From CAZABG01 sp964460985 (GTDB taxonomy: Bacteria > Chlamydiota > Chlamydiia > Chlamydiales > Parachlamydiaceae): a DNA stretch of 43,065 bases. The position numbers and the translations under genes were made by a program. Numbering within the stretch: the first letter of the stretch is position 1; every line of letters begins with the position of its first letter. The stretch covers positions 1 to 43,065 of the forward strand of contig CAYWQX010000016.1 in the NCBI GenBank assembly GCA_964460985.1. The letters are read 5' to 3'. The notes below the pieces were generated by a model. That model was not told where the DNA came from and searched no databases. It worked only from the letters and a program-made list of their open reading frames with translations. Below are positions 9,294 to 17,152 of this stretch, in pieces.

Positions 9294-9448
9294 TAATAGG
9301 AGCCTCCGGGCGCCATCGAGGTATTCGCCTTTTCTTTCGTAATAGAGGGGTTATTGGTGCATGGGATCAAGCAGTAGTCATCCTCTCCCGGCATTTGGTA
9401 GCAGCTAGAAAGAGTAATCAGGCACAGTAAAAGTAAAAATTTATGCAT
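9293..9448 (-). CDS. small lipoprotein, 51 residues
   Basis: Reading the minus strand from ATG at 9448 gives a 51-residue protein that starts MHKFLLLLCLITLSSC. This is a short positive/hydrophobic signal with a lipobox (LSSC), so Cys16 would be lipidated. The mature part is only about 35 residues, with two further cysteines (positions 26 and 30) and an acidic patch. AAAGGA lies about 8 nt upstream and overlaps the FliO-like stop. Its TAA overlaps the next ATG as TAATG. These coupled signals make it a real gene despite its size. A small periplasmic partner of the neighbouring FliO-like protein is possible but unproven. Confidence 0.8.
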   Translation of the reverse strand: MHKFLLLLCLITLSSCYQMPGEDDYCLIPCTNNPSITKEKANTSMAPGGSY

Positions 9449-9459
9449 CGTTTATTCCT

Positions 9460-9822
9460 TTATTCTTGAGAGGGGTATTCAGTCAGTCTCGCAAGGCCAT
9501 GGGGTGTTTCTCCTACCAAAACAGTCCGCCCTTCCACTTCAATGAGGTATACATTAACCCTCGGAGCCAGCTGTCTTCTTTCAATGACTTTTATGATGTT
9601 GGTGTCATTGGCTTTTTCAAAACTTGCCTGGTTCCAGCGTTTCACCCACCAGCTGATGGCCAGTAGGACGCCTACCATCGCTCCTAAGATCAAAAGCATT
9701 TTAATGAATTCACCCATAAATCGGCTATTATCAAGTTCGATGTCAGGCACTTCTGCGGGAGGAAGATCCTGGGCAACTAGTGGAAGCGCCAAAAAGGTGA
9801 GGGCTACGATTGAACGAATCAT
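9460..9822 (-). CDS. FliO-like export apparatus protein
   Basis: A 120-residue protein with an N-terminal signal-like segment (MIRSIVALTFLALPLVAQ), a short periplasmic stretch and one membrane helix (about residues 38-60). A cytoplasmic beta-rich domain follows, with IIKVIERRQLAPRVNVYLIEVEGRTVLVGET, which fits the FliO family block (basic-Leu-x-Pro-Arg, then the LVG strand). FliO helps assemble the FliP/FliR core of flagellar-type export gates. Chlamydiae lack flagella but carry some flagellar homologs, so a role in secretion is an inference, supported by the chaperone-like gene two genes downstream. An ideal CAGGAG sits about 5 nt before the ATG. It is the first gene of the minus-strand operon. 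Confidence 0.7.
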   Translation of the reverse strand: MIRSIVALTFLALPLVAQDLPPAEVPDIELDNSRFMGEFIKMLLILGAMVGVLLAISWWVKRWNQASFEKANDTNIIKVIERRQLAPRVNVYLIEVEGRTVLVGETPHGLARLTEYPSQE

Positions 9823-9965
9823 CTGGCTCCTGAGGGATAAAGGATTAGTTTTAATCGATAGAGGATATTTTCGAAAAGATTGATTTTACCTCGATGGGTT
9901 AAAGACACGCCATAGGCTGCGGTAAATTTGCAGCTAAAAACGAGATAAAATGGTAACATCACTCC

Positions 9966-11174
9966 ATGATGAAAGGGTTGATTGCGCTAGATTTAGATGG
10001 GACTGTCATTCACTCCTCTGAGCCGCTCTCATTTGAGAGGGCAAGATACTTTGAAAAGAAAGTCAAAGAGGGCTTCCACCTGATGTTTATTTCGGGAAGA
10101 ACGGCTCAATGGATGGAGGACAAATTAAAAAATTTAAATTGTCCCTACGCTTTAGCTCCTCAAAATGGAGCTGCCCTCGTGTTAATGCCCGAAAAAAAAT
10201 TGCTTCAAAGCTCGACTCTCGATCACGATATCGTAAACCAAGCTAAAGCGATTAGCGAGGAAGAAAAACTCCCTTTTATTTTATATGGCGGCTTTGAAGA
10301 GCAGGATCGCTGTTATTGGGATCCAGAAGCCTTCTCGGATGAAATGAGACAGTATCTTAACCGGCGTAAAGCCAAGACTTTAGAAAACTGGCAAGAAAAA
10401 CCGCTCCATAAAATTGCCTCAATCAAATGGATCGGGCCCAAAAAACAAATCGAAAGAATTTCTCAAAAAGTGGAGAAGAGGCTCAATCTGCATATCCCTC
10501 CGATTAAAGATCCTTTTGATCCGAATTATTTTGTAGCTCAAGCCACGAAATCGGATGTGAACAAAGGTGAAATCCTGAAGTTTTATAAAAACTATCTAGG
10601 AATATCCGCCGGAACTATTGCGGGAGGAGATGATATCAACGATCTTCCGATGTTGAAGGCCTCTAGTGTGCGGATCGTCATGGAAGGGGCTCCTGAGCAG
10701 CTACTTGATAAAGCAGATATCGTGACCGGCTGTATCATGGATGGAATTGAAAGAGCGATCGCCCTTTTAAAGCCGATTACGACCGTCGGAGTGATGATCT
10801 TTTCCGGAAATAAAGTATTATTCACCCGCTCTTACAAATGGTTTAACCGTTGGACGCTCCCGGGCGGCAAGGTGGAGAGCGGCGAGAAGCTCGAAGAGGC
10901 TGCCTATCGGGAGGCGTTTGAAGAGACCGGTTTAAAAACCAAAAATATCCGATTGATTAGCGTGTATGACTCGATTTTTTCGGATGAATTTTATAAGCCA
11001 AGGCACTTCGTCATGCATAATTTTGCAGCCGATCTTCAAGAGGGATTTTCGGAACAGGATGTTCTTCTTAATGATGAGGCGCATGAATTTAAATGGGTCA
11101 CTTTAGAAGAGGCAAGAGAGCTTGATCTCAATATTCCGGGTAAAGTTTTGTTAGATAAGTGGGGAAAATGTTAG
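9966..11174 (+). CDS. HAD phosphatase-Nudix hydrolase fusion
   Basis: The N-terminal part (residues 1-about 265) is a Cof-type HAD hydrolase: DLDGT at 9-13 with nucleophile Asp9, SGRT at 43-46, Lys200 and GDDIND at 221-226. The C-terminal part (about 273-402) is a Nudix domain with an intact box, GKVESGEKLEEAAYREAFEE then TGL (301-323). Both active sites look complete. folB follows with a 7-bp overlap. The two steps between dihydroneopterin triphosphate and dihydroneopterin are a pyrophosphate removal (typically Nudix) and a phosphate removal (a phosphatase), so this fusion could do both. That is inferred from context. The start could be ATG 9966 or 9969; neither has a strong ribosome binding site. 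Confidence 0.9.
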   Translation: MMKGLIALDLDGTVIHSSEPLSFERARYFEKKVKEGFHLMFISGRTAQWMEDKLKNLNCPYALAPQNGAALVLMPEKKLLQSSTLDHDIVNQAKAISEEEKLPFILYGGFEEQDRCYWDPEAFSDEMRQYLNRRKAKTLENWQEKPLHKIASIKWIGPKKQIERISQKVEKRLNLHIPPIKDPFDPNYFVAQATKSDVNKGEILKFYKNYLGISAGTIAGGDDINDLPMLKASSVRIVMEGAPEQLLDKADIVTGCIMDGIERAIALLKPITTVGVMIFSGNKVLFTRSYKWFNRWTLPGGKVESGEKLEEAAYREAFEETGLKTKNIRLISVYDSIFSDEFYKPRHFVMHNFAADLQEGFSEQDVLLNDEAHEFKWVTLEEARELDLNIPGKVLLDKWGKC

Positions 11175-11575
11175 GCATCATCGGCATCGAAGAGTTAGAA
11201 ATCCCTTGTATCATTGGTGTGTACCCTTACGAGAGAGAAGCTGAGCAGAAAATTATCATCGACCTGAAAGTCGAAATGGATGTGGCAAAAGCCGGCCTTT
11301 CAGACGATTTGAATGACACGCTAGATTATTGCCGTTTGAAAGAGCTGATTCAGGCGTTATCTAGAAATAGGTATAAATTGATCGAAGCCTTGGCTCATGA
11401 TATTGTAGAACAGCTTTTAGCGGAAATGCCGATCACATGGGTATGGATACGGGTAAAAAAACCGCAAGCCATGCATGATGCTAAGTACACTTTTATTGAA
11501 CTTGAACAATTTAAAGCAGGAAGTTTCCATGAAGTGGACGCTCATCACAGGTTCAGCCAAACGGCTCGGCGCTGA
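11168..11575 (+). CDS. folB: dihydroneopterin aldolase
   Basis: FolB cleaves 7,8-dihydroneopterin to 6-hydroxymethyl-dihydropterin and glycolaldehyde in folate synthesis. The family opening IEELEIPCIIGVYPYERE, the TLDYCRL block with the conserved Tyr, LIEALAHDI with the conserved Glu, and VRVKKP-like C-terminal strand (IRVKKPQA) with the catalytic Lys are all visible. ATG 11168 matches the usual family start; a GTG at 11159 is less likely. The 135-residue product extends about 15 residues past the usual end because its stop lies inside the next gene (about 47-bp overlap). Confidence 0.92.
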   Translation: MLGIIGIEELEIPCIIGVYPYEREAEQKIIIDLKVEMDVAKAGLSDDLNDTLDYCRLKELIQALSRNRYKLIEALAHDIVEQLLAEMPITWVWIRVKKPQAMHDAKYTFIELEQFKAGSFHEVDAHHRFSQTARR

Positions 11576-12224
11576 TATTGCCAAAACCCTTCACGCTCAA
11601 GGCGAGAGAGTCTTAATTCACTATAACGAAAGTGAAAAGGATGCTTTGGCTTTATCTAAAAAACTGCACCCTTCCGAAATCGTTCAGGGTGATTTTTCTT
11701 CGGCTAAAAGTGTTCAGTCTTTTTTGAAAAAGTTAAAAGGAAAAAATATAAAAAACCTGATCCACAATGTCGGAAACTATGCTGTCGAAGGGCCATTGGA
11801 AAGTTCCGTTCAAACCTGGGAGAATCTGTTTCAAACAAATCTTTTTGCGCCTGTCGCGATTACAAAAGCTTTAATGGGAACGATCAAAAAAAATAAGGGG
11901 CGAATCGTGTTTCTGGGCGTTTCCGGCATGAATTATCAGAAAGCTGACACCTATGCGACAGCGTATGTACAATCAAAGGCCGCCTTGCTCGGCTTTAGCC
12001 GTGCGCTCGCAAAAGAATTGGCCTCGTCTTCTGTGACCGTTAATATGGTGTCACCAGGCCTTCTGGAGATTGGCGTTGACTATCAAAGCTTAAAAAAAGA
12101 GCTTCCGATGAAGCGTGCCGGCACAACACAAGAAATTGCCGATCTCATTGCCTTTCTTTTAAGCGATAAAGCCTCTTATATAACTGGACAAAACATCGAA
12201 GTTGCAGGAGCCTTAAAACTGTGA
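11529..12224 (+). CDS. SDR of pteridine reductase type (PTR1/FolM-like)
   Basis: A 231-residue classical short-chain dehydrogenase. The N-terminus TGSAKRLG (residues 7-14), rather than the common TGxxxGxG, is the TGxxxRxG signature of pteridine reductases, and LHAQGERVLIHY also resembles that group. The catalytic elements are a Ser in LGVSGMNY and YVQSK (Tyr-x3-Lys). The C-terminal block PMKRAGTTQEIA and TGQNIEVAGALKL is typical. Such enzymes reduce dihydropterins or dihydrofolate with NADPH. Adjacency to folB supports this. ATG 11529 has CAGGAAG upstream and is preferred to the in-frame ATGs at 11475. It overlaps folB and is followed by a GTGA overlap. Confidence 0.85.
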   Translation: MKWTLITGSAKRLGADIAKTLHAQGERVLIHYNESEKDALALSKKLHPSEIVQGDFSSAKSVQSFLKKLKGKNIKNLIHNVGNYAVEGPLESSVQTWENLFQTNLFAPVAITKALMGTIKKNKGRIVFLGVSGMNYQKADTYATAYVQSKAALLGFSRALAKELASSSVTVNMVSPGLLEIGVDYQSLKKELPMKRAGTTQEIADLIAFLLSDKASYITGQNIEVAGALKL

Positions 12225-13483
12225 AGCTTGCCTTAAACGCCGTAAAACAATTCCTAAATCCCCAAACCCATTATGTTCACTATTACTATCATGGTGAGCC
12301 ACCGCACTACACATGTCCTATATATGAGAATCTGTGCGCTATCTTAGCTCTTTTTAAGACGAGAGAAAAGGAGGAAGTTGAAAAGGGGATTGAATGGCTT
12401 TCTCGCCTATTGCATTTTCAAAATAATGACGGTTTTTTCCCGGTCTATCTTCATGAGTATCCTGCTGTAAAAGATCCTATGGCAGGCGTCTATCATCTAA
12501 AACCTCTTATGCAGATCGAAGAGAATTTTAAACAGGTTATCCCTTTTCGTGAAAAGCTCAAAACATCGATTGAAACATTGAAATCGGCTCTGAAGGCCTT
12601 TTATCTGCAGAAAAAACCTCAAGGTTTTATCGCTTATCAACTCGCTCAATTAATGCCTGAAATTGGACCGGTCTCTCTTGATTTTCCGAGGTGGATGGGC
12701 TCAACTCACTTAGCGGAAAGGCTTTTACATAAAGAAGGCTATGAGTGGTTGGAAAAGGTGTGGCACACTCCCTCAGGGCAGTATGTAGGACCGAGCTTTA
12801 GAGAGCGCCAGGAGGGCTATTTGCCGGAGATTACCAGTCTTCATTTAATATTGGGAGTTCATCCTGAAAAGTTAAGTCCGCACCATATTCAAGCCTCTTT
12901 GTTTAGCGAGGTCATTAAACCTCCGGAGTTTAAACCCCTAGATCTTCATGAAGAGACAGATGGATTTAGATGGGGGGTGAGGCAAAGAGAAAACTATGCA
13001 TTTAGTGTGCTCGATAAAAAAGAGCCCTCTTCCGTCTATGTGCAGCCTGGCTGTCAACTTTTAAGGTTTATATCGAATAGCCACAGTTTAGTGTTAGAAG
13101 GAGCCGATGTGGATCGTTGCTTCTTTGAGCTCACCGAGAAGGGGGTCGATCTATTCTTGACACTTCCAAGTTCAGTCGATTTAGATGATCGCGAGAAGCA
13201 GCGGGAAATCACTTTTTATTGCGATGATAAAACTCAAGTTCATCCGGAAAAAGGGAGAAGCACCCTCTTTTATTTAGAAGATCCCATCCTCTTTAAGATG
13301 GACGACTTGATTGTAAAGCTCACTTTTTCTCTCTTCGAAGGGAACGGTGATTTTGCCGGCCACTTGGTTAAAGAAAATCGCCCCTCGCAAATTATCAAAA
13401 ACCAAACGTTTGATAGGGGAGTTCTCCTTAGAACTTTAAGGCGCGACTCGAACGTAGTCCTTAAAGCCTCTTTGACGGTATGA
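12221..13483 (+). CDS. unknown 420-residue protein, toroid-like N-terminus and beta-rich C-terminus
   Basis: I do not recognise a specific family. The first about 230 residues are helical and include GIEWLSRLLHFQNNDGFFP (about 57-75), which resembles helix-turn elements in alpha/alpha-toroid proteins. The last about 170 residues look strand-rich. A toroid followed by a beta domain is the layout of heparinase/polysaccharide lyase-like proteins, but no catalytic signature can be pinned down. No signal peptide is seen. The start is GTG, overlapping the SDR stop (GTGA), with GCAGGAG about 10 nt upstream. The next gene overlaps as ATGA. It therefore belongs to the pterin operon transcriptionally. 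Confidence 0.75.
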   Translation: MKLALNAVKQFLNPQTHYVHYYYHGEPPHYTCPIYENLCAILALFKTREKEEVEKGIEWLSRLLHFQNNDGFFPVYLHEYPAVKDPMAGVYHLKPLMQIEENFKQVIPFREKLKTSIETLKSALKAFYLQKKPQGFIAYQLAQLMPEIGPVSLDFPRWMGSTHLAERLLHKEGYEWLEKVWHTPSGQYVGPSFRERQEGYLPEITSLHLILGVHPEKLSPHHIQASLFSEVIKPPEFKPLDLHEETDGFRWGVRQRENYAFSVLDKKEPSSVYVQPGCQLLRFISNSHSLVLEGADVDRCFFELTEKGVDLFLTLPSSVDLDDREKQREITFYCDDKTQVHPEKGRSTLFYLEDPILFKMDDLIVKLTFSLFEGNGDFAGHLVKENRPSQIIKNQTFDRGVLLRTLRRDSNVVLKASLTV

Positions 13484-14277
13484 GATGGTTTTTTTTACTT
13501 ATCCTTGCAGCTTGCTCGTATAAACAAAGCGAGCCTGAAACTGTCCTGGTTAAGAGCGAGCGCTATATTGTTTTTTTAGTAGAAGCAAGACATTTAGACT
13601 ACTCTACGAACCCAAAGCTTTTACGCACGATCGCCAAACATCCCTCCGATGGAACTAAAAACAGCGATGTGGGCCATGCCTGGATTTTATTTGTCGATGG
13701 CGACGAAGTGATTTGCGGCGGCCATTCGGGCGAGACGGGAGAATTCCAGCTGAAATATATCGAGGGAGTTTTTAGCTTAGCGGATCAGGGAGATCCAAAT
13801 CCTATCCGTTATTTGTTCTGCAAACAAAGAGACGGCTTTTTTCAGGTCGGCTCAGGAGGTCATGCCCCTACTTTTGCGGGTAAAAGAAATCTCACTGAAA
13901 AGGAGGCCTCAGATATTCGGGATGTGATCGCAAGCTACCCTTTCAGAAATTATTCTCTTACCCAAAATAGCTGCTGCAGTCTGATTGAAGCGATTGCTTT
14001 TAAATTAGGTCTTATCATGGACTCCTCCCTTACCATCGATATTCAGCCCTTTTACAAAGGGATCAAGCTGTGGGAGGATCCTTGCTTTTCAAAAATCACG
14101 ATTCAATCGCCGGATCGTTTAGAAGTCTGTTTAAAGGATTTAGCGAAGCAAGGTGAGCTTGAAGAGGTAACCTCTCTTGTTAAAGAGCGAAGATGTTTTA
14201 GATGTCGGATGAAAAAAACGGGGGAAGATCTAAGGCTTCTCCCCGCCAGAACCGTTCGCTGGTTATTGACCTTTTAA
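13480..14277 (+). CDS. lipoprotein with permuted papain-like residues
   Basis: The N-terminus MRWFFLLILAACSYK carries a lipobox (LAAC), so Cys12 would be lipidated and the protein exported. A conserved-looking His in VGHAWILF (residue 66) precedes NSCCSLIEA (Cys165/166). That order, His before Cys with the Cys at a helix start, is seen in permuted NlpC/P60-like and related papain-like hydrolases. The middle HSGETGEF strand fits such a fold. A peptidase or amidase role is an inference. The start overlaps the previous stop (ATGA), and its 3' end overlaps the convergent fabI by 15 bp. Confidence 0.7.
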   Translation: MRWFFLLILAACSYKQSEPETVLVKSERYIVFLVEARHLDYSTNPKLLRTIAKHPSDGTKNSDVGHAWILFVDGDEVICGGHSGETGEFQLKYIEGVFSLADQGDPNPIRYLFCKQRDGFFQVGSGGHAPTFAGKRNLTEKEASDIRDVIASYPFRNYSLTQNSCCSLIEAIAFKLGLIMDSSLTIDIQPFYKGIKLWEDPCFSKITIQSPDRLEVCLKDLAKQGELEEVTSLVKERRCFRCRMKKTGEDLRLLPARTVRWLLTF

Positions 14278-15165
14278 AGTGGGGGAGTCGGTGCTTATCC
14301 CCATCGCATGCAGGCCGTTGTCAACGTAGATAACATCTCCCGTTACGCCGGAGGCGAGAGGGGATGAAAGAAAGGCGGCGACAGCGCCCACCTCTTTTGC
14401 CTCTAATTCTTTCGTAAGAGGGCTGTTGACCATCGAATAGCTGATCATATGATCGATAAATCCAATTGCTTTAGCGGCTCTGCTTCTGAGTGGACCGCAG
14501 GATAACGTGTTCACCCTTAAACCCCATTTTCTTCCGGCTTCCCAGGCTAAAACCTGAGTATCCGATTCAAGAGCGGCTTTTGCAGAGCTCATTCCTCCGC
14601 CGTACCCCGGTATGACCCTTTCTGCTGCGAGATAAGAGAGCGCAAGCGCAGAAGAGCCTGAGGGCATAAATGGGCCAAAGTGGGCAAGCAAACTGATAAA
14701 GGAATAGGACGAAGCGGAAACGGCCGCCAAGTAGCCTTTTCGGGAAGTTTCAAGAAGGGGTTTATGCACTTCCGGTCCATTTGCCAAAGAGTGAATCAAG
14801 ATGTCTAAGGTCCCGATCTCTTTTTGAAGGTCTCTTGCGACTTCGGAAATGGTATAATTACCCATCTCTTTGTAGCGTTTATTTTCTTTGATCTCTTGGG
14901 GAACGTCTTCCGGGGTCTCGTAGCCAGCATCGAGGGGAAACACTTTCTTAAATTGAAAAAGGCGTCCATCATCGAGCTTTCGACTTTCATCAAACTTCCC
15001 ATTGTCCCAGGATGTCAAAAAAATCTTATAAAGAGGTGTCCAGGTACCCAAGTAAACATCGGCGCCTGCTTCAAAAAGTGCTTTTGCAATCGCAAAGCCA
15101 TAGCCCTGATCATCTGCGACTCCGGCCACAAAGGCTTTCTTGCCTTTAAGATTTATCGTAATCAT
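14263..15165 (-). CDS. fabI: enoyl-[acyl-carrier-protein] reductase (NADH), plant/chlamydial type
   Basis: FabI performs the last reduction in each cycle of type II fatty acid elongation. The 300-residue protein has the atypical GVADDQGYGFAIAKAL nucleotide-binding region and the long loop after TWTPLYKIF that is typical of plant and chlamydial forms. The catalytic Tyr and Lys lie in PGYGGGMSSAKAAL (Tyr-x7-Lys spacing as in plant enzymes). The C-terminus TGDVIYVDNGLHAMG is characteristic. Malonyl-CoA made through accA in the same window feeds this pathway. No strong ribosome binding site precedes the ATG. Confidence 0.96.
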   Translation of the reverse strand: MITINLKGKKAFVAGVADDQGYGFAIAKALFEAGADVYLGTWTPLYKIFLTSWDNGKFDESRKLDDGRLFQFKKVFPLDAGYETPEDVPQEIKENKRYKEMGNYTISEVARDLQKEIGTLDILIHSLANGPEVHKPLLETSRKGYLAAVSASSYSFISLLAHFGPFMPSGSSALALSYLAAERVIPGYGGGMSSAKAALESDTQVLAWEAGRKWGLRVNTLSCGPLRSRAAKAIGFIDHMISYSMVNSPLTKELEAKEVGAVAAFLSSPLASGVTGDVIYVDNGLHAMGISTDSPTLKGQ

Positions 15166-15232
15166 AAGTTTAGAAGTATATGGGATCTGATTGAATTTTG
15201 GAAGTCATTCCCTTTTGAGGGTAAGAGATCGC

Positions 15233-15261
15233 TTGCGTAAGGGGGGCCGATCGACTATAAT
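15233..15261 (+). promoter_or_regulatory. promoter, TTGCGT-17 bp-TATAAT
   Basis: A -35-like TTGCGT (15233-15238) and a perfect -10 TATAAT (15256-15261) are separated by 17 bp. Transcription would begin near 15268, only about 2 nt before the ATG at 15270. The transcript is thus predicted to be leaderless, which fits the lack of any Shine-Dalgarno there. Confidence 0.65.
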
Positions 15262-15269
15262 TTTGCCAA

Positions 15270-16199
15270 ATGAAGTCTTTCTTTGTTAAGCACTCTCAAA
15301 AAATTGTTTATTCCATTCTTTTCCTAACCCTCGTATTCGGAGCGGGAAGACTCTACTTTGAGCTCACCGATGGTTTCATGGTTAGAAATATTCAATCCAA
15401 TCTCCGATATAGCCCCAAAAGGGAGCTGGAGGTACAGGATGAAGTGGCCAAAGAGATTTTAAAACAACCCTTTCACTATTTGGCAAAAGGGTGTCAGTCC
15501 TATTGCTTTCTTTCTGAAGATGGAAACTATGTTCTTAAATTTTTTAAATACCAGCGCTTCTCTACCTCTCCCGTTCTTGAACCTTTAAGATTTATACCTC
15601 CCATTAATCGCTTTGTGCTTCAAAGAAAAGCGCATAAAATGGAGCGGCTCGATTTTTTTATGCAGGCCTGGACCATTGCTTATAAGTATGTTCCTGAAGA
15701 GAGCGGCCTTGTGTATGTTCATTTAAATAAAACCGCTCACTTAAATACCCCTATCGTCATCTATGACAAACTCGGATTGAAGCATGAGCTGGATAGCGAT
15801 TCGATGGAATTCCTGATTCAGAGACGGGCGGAGCCGCTTGCAAAAGTGCTTTTAAAATCGAGTGATGAAGAAGGGGTTAGAATCATCGATGAACTTTTGG
15901 CAACTCTCTTGAAAGAATATAGTCTCGGAATTGGCGATCATGATCCGGCCCTTTTGCAAAACACAGGTCTTTATAACGGTAAACCCTTTCATATCGATGT
16001 GGGTCAGTTTTATTTAAATCCCGCCTTTAAGGAGCCTAAAAATACCTATCAAGATCTTTTTAACCGCACGTATGAAATGCGGATTTGGTTAAAAGCCAAA
16101 AAACCCGCTCTTGAACCTCTCTTAACCCACAAACTCAGGCAAATCATCGGGGAGGATTTCGATAAGATGAAGCCTTACTTCGGCCGGATCAGGGATTAA
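15270..16199 (+). CDS. membrane-anchored protein with kinase-like motifs
   Basis: A single N-terminal membrane segment (about residues 12-30) is followed by a soluble domain. Within it, GCQSYCF then YVLKFFK (Lys90) look like a glycine-loop strand and the ATP-anchoring Lys of a kinase. GDHDPALLQNTG (222-233) resembles the catalytic HGDxxxxN loop of aminoglycoside/lipid-kinase-like enzymes, and HIDVGQF (Asp243) the metal-binding DxG. Order and spacing suit a compact atypical kinase. Whether it is active, and on what, is unknown. The promoter at 15233-15261 places its ATG near the transcript 5' end. Confidence 0.7.
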   Translation: MKSFFVKHSQKIVYSILFLTLVFGAGRLYFELTDGFMVRNIQSNLRYSPKRELEVQDEVAKEILKQPFHYLAKGCQSYCFLSEDGNYVLKFFKYQRFSTSPVLEPLRFIPPINRFVLQRKAHKMERLDFFMQAWTIAYKYVPEESGLVYVHLNKTAHLNTPIVIYDKLGLKHELDSDSMEFLIQRRAEPLAKVLLKSSDEEGVRIIDELLATLLKEYSLGIGDHDPALLQNTGLYNGKPFHIDVGQFYLNPAFKEPKNTYQDLFNRTYEMRIWLKAKKPALEPLLTHKLRQIIGEDFDKMKPYFGRIRD

Positions 16200-16201
16200 T
16201 T

Positions 16202-17152
16202 TTACCGTACTTTCAATACGATTTTGCCCCTCGTATGCCCCTCTTTATTCTTCTCTTGCGCTTGAGCGGCTTGATCCAAAGGCCATTCCTCTATCGGAGG
16301 AACCTTGAGTTTTTTCTGCTGAATCAGCTCAGCAATTTTAGAAAGCTCTTCCCCGTTTGGCCGCACAAAACAATAGAGCGATGTGATTCCAAGCTCTTTT
16401 GCCCTTTCCTGACTTAAAGGGAGAACAATCGATACCATCGATCCCCCTTTTTTAATCAGTTGAGCTGCCTCGTCCATCGATTTTCCGCCGATCATCTCGA
16501 AAACGGAATCGATGCCGTTAGGATAGGCCTTTCGGATCACGTCGGTCATATTTTCTTTATCGTAGTTCACGATAAGATCCGCCCCTAAGCTTCTTACATA
16601 ATCGCTATTTTTGGAGCTTGTGGTCGTAATCACAAAGGCGCCGATTCTTTTGGCAATCTGAAGTGCTAAGCTTCCGACACCGCCGGCGCCTGCCTGAATT
16701 AAAATAACATCGCCTTTCTTCAATTGGAGAATATCATATAAAGCTTGCCAGGCGGTGAGCGCGACTAAGGGAATGGAGGCTGCCACACTAAAGGATATAT
16801 TTGAGGGTTTTTTGGCAACGGCATTTTCATCGATGGCAATGTATTCTGCGTAGGTTCCTCCTTGCAGAAGCTCTTTTCTGCAGTAGGTAAACACTTCGTC
16901 GCCTACTTTAAAATGTTTGACCCCCTTGCCTATTTTTTCAACGACGCCTGAAGCGTCCCAACCGGGGGTGATGGGGAATTGAAAAGGGATTGCTTTTTGT
17001 AAAAGACCTTCTCTTACCTTCCAGTCGACGGGGTTTAAGCCGGCATAGTGGATTTTAATTAAAACCTCGCTGTCAAGTGGCTCCGGTATGGGAACATTTA
17101 CAACTTTTAACACTTCAGGGCCGCCAAATTGGCTGTATTGAATCGCTTTCAT
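16202..17152 (-). CDS. NADPH:quinone oxidoreductase-like MDR protein
   Basis: A medium-chain dehydrogenase/reductase of 316 residues. The N-terminal GroES-like domain has AGLNPVDWKVREG and TPGWDASGVVEKIG. The nucleotide-binding domain carries AGAGGVGSLALQIAK. Structural-zinc cysteines are absent, as in quinone oxidoreductases/enoyl reductases of the QOR group. It probably uses NADPH to reduce quinones or reactive enones. Its ATG overlaps the Dps stop (ATGA), making it the last gene of a stress-related operon. Confidence 0.9.
   Translation of the reverse strand: MKAIQYSQFGGPEVLKVVNVPIPEPLDSEVLIKIHYAGLNPVDWKVREGLLQKAIPFQFPITPGWDASGVVEKIGKGVKHFKVGDEVFTYCRKELLQGGTYAEYIAIDENAVAKKPSNISFSVAASIPLVALTAWQALYDILQLKKGDVILIQAGAGGVGSLALQIAKRIGAFVITTTSSKNSDYVRSLGADLIVNYDKENMTDVIRKAYPNGIDSVFEMIGGKSMDEAAQLIKKGGSMVSIVLPLSQERAKELGITSLYCFVRPNGEELSKIAELIQQKKLKVPPIEEWPLDQAAQAQEKNKEGHTRGKIVLKVR

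Noticed and set aside
11475..11528. Earlier start for the SDR at 11475
   Set aside because: ATG 11529 has CAGGAAG upstream and begins right at the conserved TGxxxRxG region; the extension lies within folB and has no family support.
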